From Chaunax sp. Z400 (taxonomy: Eukaryota > Chordata > Actinopteri > Lophiiformes > Chaunacidae), in contig CM075192.1 of assembly GCA_037577475.1 (NCBI GenBank), positions 14,789,908 through 14,853,907 on the forward strand: 64,000 nt of DNA, written 5' to 3'. A model generated the notes under the pieces. It saw only the letters and a list, made by a program, of their open reading frames with translations, had not been told where the DNA came from and made no database searches. The position numbers were made by a program, and so were the translations under genes. Below are positions 61,101 through 64,000 of this stretch, one piece after another (position 1 is the first letter of the stretch; the number at the start of each line of letters is the position of its first letter).

Positions 61101-62520
61101 AGGCCACTTTGATCACAGTTATAGAAGGCTGTGGATGCGCTGCAGGAATCATCGAAATTCTCAGATGAAGCACAATGATGCATAGACAAACATATTTATA
61201 GATCATTATACAGCAAGAACAATGGCTACATTCCGTCACAATACAATCTGCAGAACACATTACACAGACCGAGTCAACACACATCATTGACTGCACAGTA
61301 CATAACACTTAATGCATACAGGAAGTGGATCTGATGCATGTGCTCACGTTTCCAAGGTAACAAATACCAATGCAGAGATCTTTCTAAGCTGGGGTCAGAC
61401 AGAGGGATTGCTTTCCACATTCTTGAAAAGGGCAAATCAGACTATAGCTTTCACCCAACACCACACTGTTGCATACTAGTGCAGGTGGTTTAACGGTGCA
61501 GGTATGCAAAGATTTCAAGGATAATAAACACTGAGCATATATGGAAAAAGTATTATAATAATATTATAATAATGTATAATATTTGATCAGAGATTGACAA
61601 AATGTGAAGGTTTTGATGGTGAACCTTCAGTCTGCTAAAAGTAGGATTAATGAGTCTGGCTTCACTTTCATTTTTTATGAATAGTTTGAAGTGGAGTTTT
61701 TGACCTCTTGTAGCTCCATGGAGCAGCTTTTGTCATGAGTCGCCCCTTTGTGGTTATCTTCTGTACCAGTGTGATACAGGAAGGGGATACTAGGACCCAG
61801 ACATAATTTGGCCATGAAGCGCAGGTGCGTCAGCTTCATTCCTGCTCCTGTGATCACGGTTTTATTTAGGATTATTTTATTTTAAAATAATGTAGTAATG
61901 TAGGGATGCAAATGCATTCTGATCAATTGGATTTTTATGTAAATATTGAATTTGTTAGATTTTAATACAGAATAATTTATTATAAAATGGAAGTCTGTCG
62001 CAATTTATTGTTTCTTTTTTTAAAGATTCATAACACTAAGAGAAATGAGGATTTAAGTCCAACACCTGACTTGAATGAACATACAAATCAGTCTGGGCTA
62101 AAGTGGCTCCATAAAAGTCAACTAATGCTTATTCAACCAGGCTAATTCTACACAGGGTCAGGTCGTCAAGATAAGTGCGTGTGCTTTTCTCAAGCAGCCT
62201 TAGAGGTCGAACATACTGTAGGTCAAATCCATCTGTGAATGAAAAAGTTTGATACAACCTAATTAAATCTTTGGCAAAGTACATTCAAGATTACTTACAC
62301 ATTTGCAAAATAAATACAGTAGTGCATTTTTAAATCCCTTGAGTATTGGTATGGAAATTGGGGGTTTAAGGGTATAATTGACTTTTTTTGCCCTTTCACT
62401 GTAAAGTAGGACAATAATGCATATGTATGATAATCAAAGATACTTTGATAATAAATTAAAAACGGCCTTAAGTGTACATTAATAAAATCTCTTACTCTTT
62501 ATATATATTTTACATACTTG
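58197..62520. other. Gene desert segment with a candidate conserved block
   Basis: No supported gene. The block at about 59240-59690 is balanced, non-repetitive and frame-poor, with motifs such as ATTGATCACAAATGAGATAA and TTAAATTGAAATTAACATC; by appearance it is the best candidate conserved non-coding element in the window. Confidence 0.35.
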
Positions 62521-62756
62521 TGGGGGAGAGAGAGAGAGAGAGAGAGACATGAGAGACATGAGACAGACACACGAGACACGAGAAAGACAATAGATGAGAG
62601 AGAAGTGAGACATGAGAGAGAGTCATAAGAGAGAGAGACATGAGAGACAGATATGAGAGAGAGACAGGAGACACGAGAGGGACATAAGAGACAGAGAGAC
62701 ATGAGAGAGAGTCATAAGAGAGAGAGACATGAGAGAGACATGAGGGAGACGTATGA
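62521..62756 (+). repeat. GA-rich compound minisatellite
   Basis: Irregular tandem units built from GAGAGAGACATGA, GAGACACGA and GAGAGTCATAA cover about 230 bases, preceded by a pure (GA)n run at about 62526-62547. Confidence 0.9.
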
Positions 62757-64000
62757 CAGCAGGTTCTTGCCTTTCAGTGTGGTCATCAGGTATAAACAGT
62801 TTTCTTTAACATGTGGTTAGAAGTCATTTCAAACCCGACTCATTTGACATCCTTATGTGTTTTATAGACTTTTCAGCAATGGAGTTCATTGTACTGCTTT
62901 AGGCAAGTGTGCTGCCACTTGTTCAGTTTGTTAGGCTGATGGCAGATTCGTTTTCATTAATATAAATAAACAAAAATATTTATTGTCTTCTTTTAATGGT
63001 CTTAATAGTTCAGGATTGGTTTGTTATTATAAATTGGTATAGTTATATCAGGACTGAATATTAATATAGTTTCTTTCTCCCATAATTTCTCATCATAGAT
63101 CTGACTATTGGAGACAATATAGTCTTAATATCTCAAATTTATTTACAGACTTGGAAGAAATGAATTGTATTTAATTATTCATTGTCCTAGTTAGGGGTGG
63201 GCAACAGAGCTTTGAGCATATTGATGCAAAAGTTAGTGGAACTTCATAAAAATGATATATGAAGCATAGTGCATTTCATTTTGACTTTAACTTTGATCAA
63301 AACCAGACTACACAGAATGCGAGAGGGTAATTTCTGATTACATCAGTCACATCTGAACCAATGTAATATGTCTTAAAAGTCATGATTGAATGTCTAAGAT
63401 AAATCATAATAATGAATAACAATAATGGCTTCAGCAACATCAGGGAGTTGAATCTGTTTAAGTATGTTTTTTTTTAATCCTATGACATTGAAGTGGAGAT
63501 CTGTGTCCTTCCTCAAACTGCAGTCTCTGTTTAAAATGTAATCTGCACTTAATAAAGGCTCATTTTTTATGGTTGCATGAGTCATTAGCCTAAAGTTTGG
63601 GCAGTTTAAAAGTTTTATATATTTGTGGAGAATGTGAAAGTCTTAAAGTGTGCCCAGCATGCCTCTATGAATTCATTATGATGCCTGTGTAAGCATCACA
63701 ATAAGGAAGTACTAACAGATAATCTACCGTTACAGTCGCAGAGTTTCAGCTAAACAACTTAAATGCCCAAGGTTTAGATTTTGATTATTTTAACCTTCGT
63801 CTTACATGTCTCTTTCTATGGACTATTTCTGCATTAAAGTAAACTGACAATATATGATTTTTCTGGTCTAATTGAAGATCTCTACATAACACTGGTTTAG
63901 CTTAGATTCATAGTCTTGGAATTAAAATACTTGTCAATAGTCCTACTGTATCTGAGAAATATGTGGTCATGGTCGGAGCTGTCCAAGTTTTACCCCCATT
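62757..64000. other. Intergenic, AT-rich
   Basis: No ORF, RNA gene or repeat family was recognised up to the window end. Confidence 0.4.

Noticed and set aside
1..64000. CRISPR array, operon, phage or other prokaryotic system
   Set aside because: Spliced vertebrate genes, fish transposons and microsatellites throughout. No direct repeats with regular spacers and no bacterial gene signals.

Overview
The window looks like nuclear DNA from a teleost fish, most likely a percomorph. It carries two spliced vertebrate genes with GT-AG introns. It also has many transposon remnants of kinds common in fish genomes: CR1/L2/Rex-like LINE tails, a tRNA-derived SINE with a (GGAT)n tail, MITE-like elements, LTR-like fragments, and long (TA)n and (GA)n tracts. 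There is no bacterial, viral or organellar gene content.

Layout. 1-1860 is intergenic, with a 5'-truncated LINE on the minus strand at 517-1362. 1861-19.4/19.9 kb is ilk (integrin-linked kinase, plus strand): a probable non-coding first exon, a second exon holding the start codon, and twelve coding exons in all. They splice to exactly 452 codons, the mammalian ILK length. Its large intron (4206-11218) and the preceding intron are full of decayed repeats. After a short gap of about 0.5-1 kb comes apbb1 (FE65 adaptor, plus strand, 20.4 to about 28.7 kb): one non-coding exon and thirteen coding exons encoding 684 residues, with an acidic N-terminus, a WW domain and two PTB domains. From about 28.8 kb to 64 kb I can support no protein-coding gene. 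This stretch holds scattered repeats and microsatellites, plus blocks of non-repetitive sequence that may be conserved non-coding elements.

Biology. ILK is the ankyrin/pseudokinase hub of the ILK-PINCH-parvin complex at integrin adhesions. APBB1 binds the cytoplasmic tail of APP-family proteins and links it to nuclear and cytoskeletal partners. In human both genes lie on 11p15.4, so their adjacency here is probably old synteny. They are not an operon; each has its own promoter-like region.

No previously undescribed biological system is evident. The items most worth a second look are: a four-codon uORF that ends one base before the apbb1 start codon; APBB2-like residues within an otherwise APBB1-like protein; uORFs in the ilk leader; a perfect hairpin in an apbb1 intron; a few orphan splice-site-flanked segments in the 3' desert; and candidate conserved non-coding blocks there. 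Exon boundaries were derived by hand from reading frame, splice consensus and recalled mammalian protein sequences. No alignment or database search was run.
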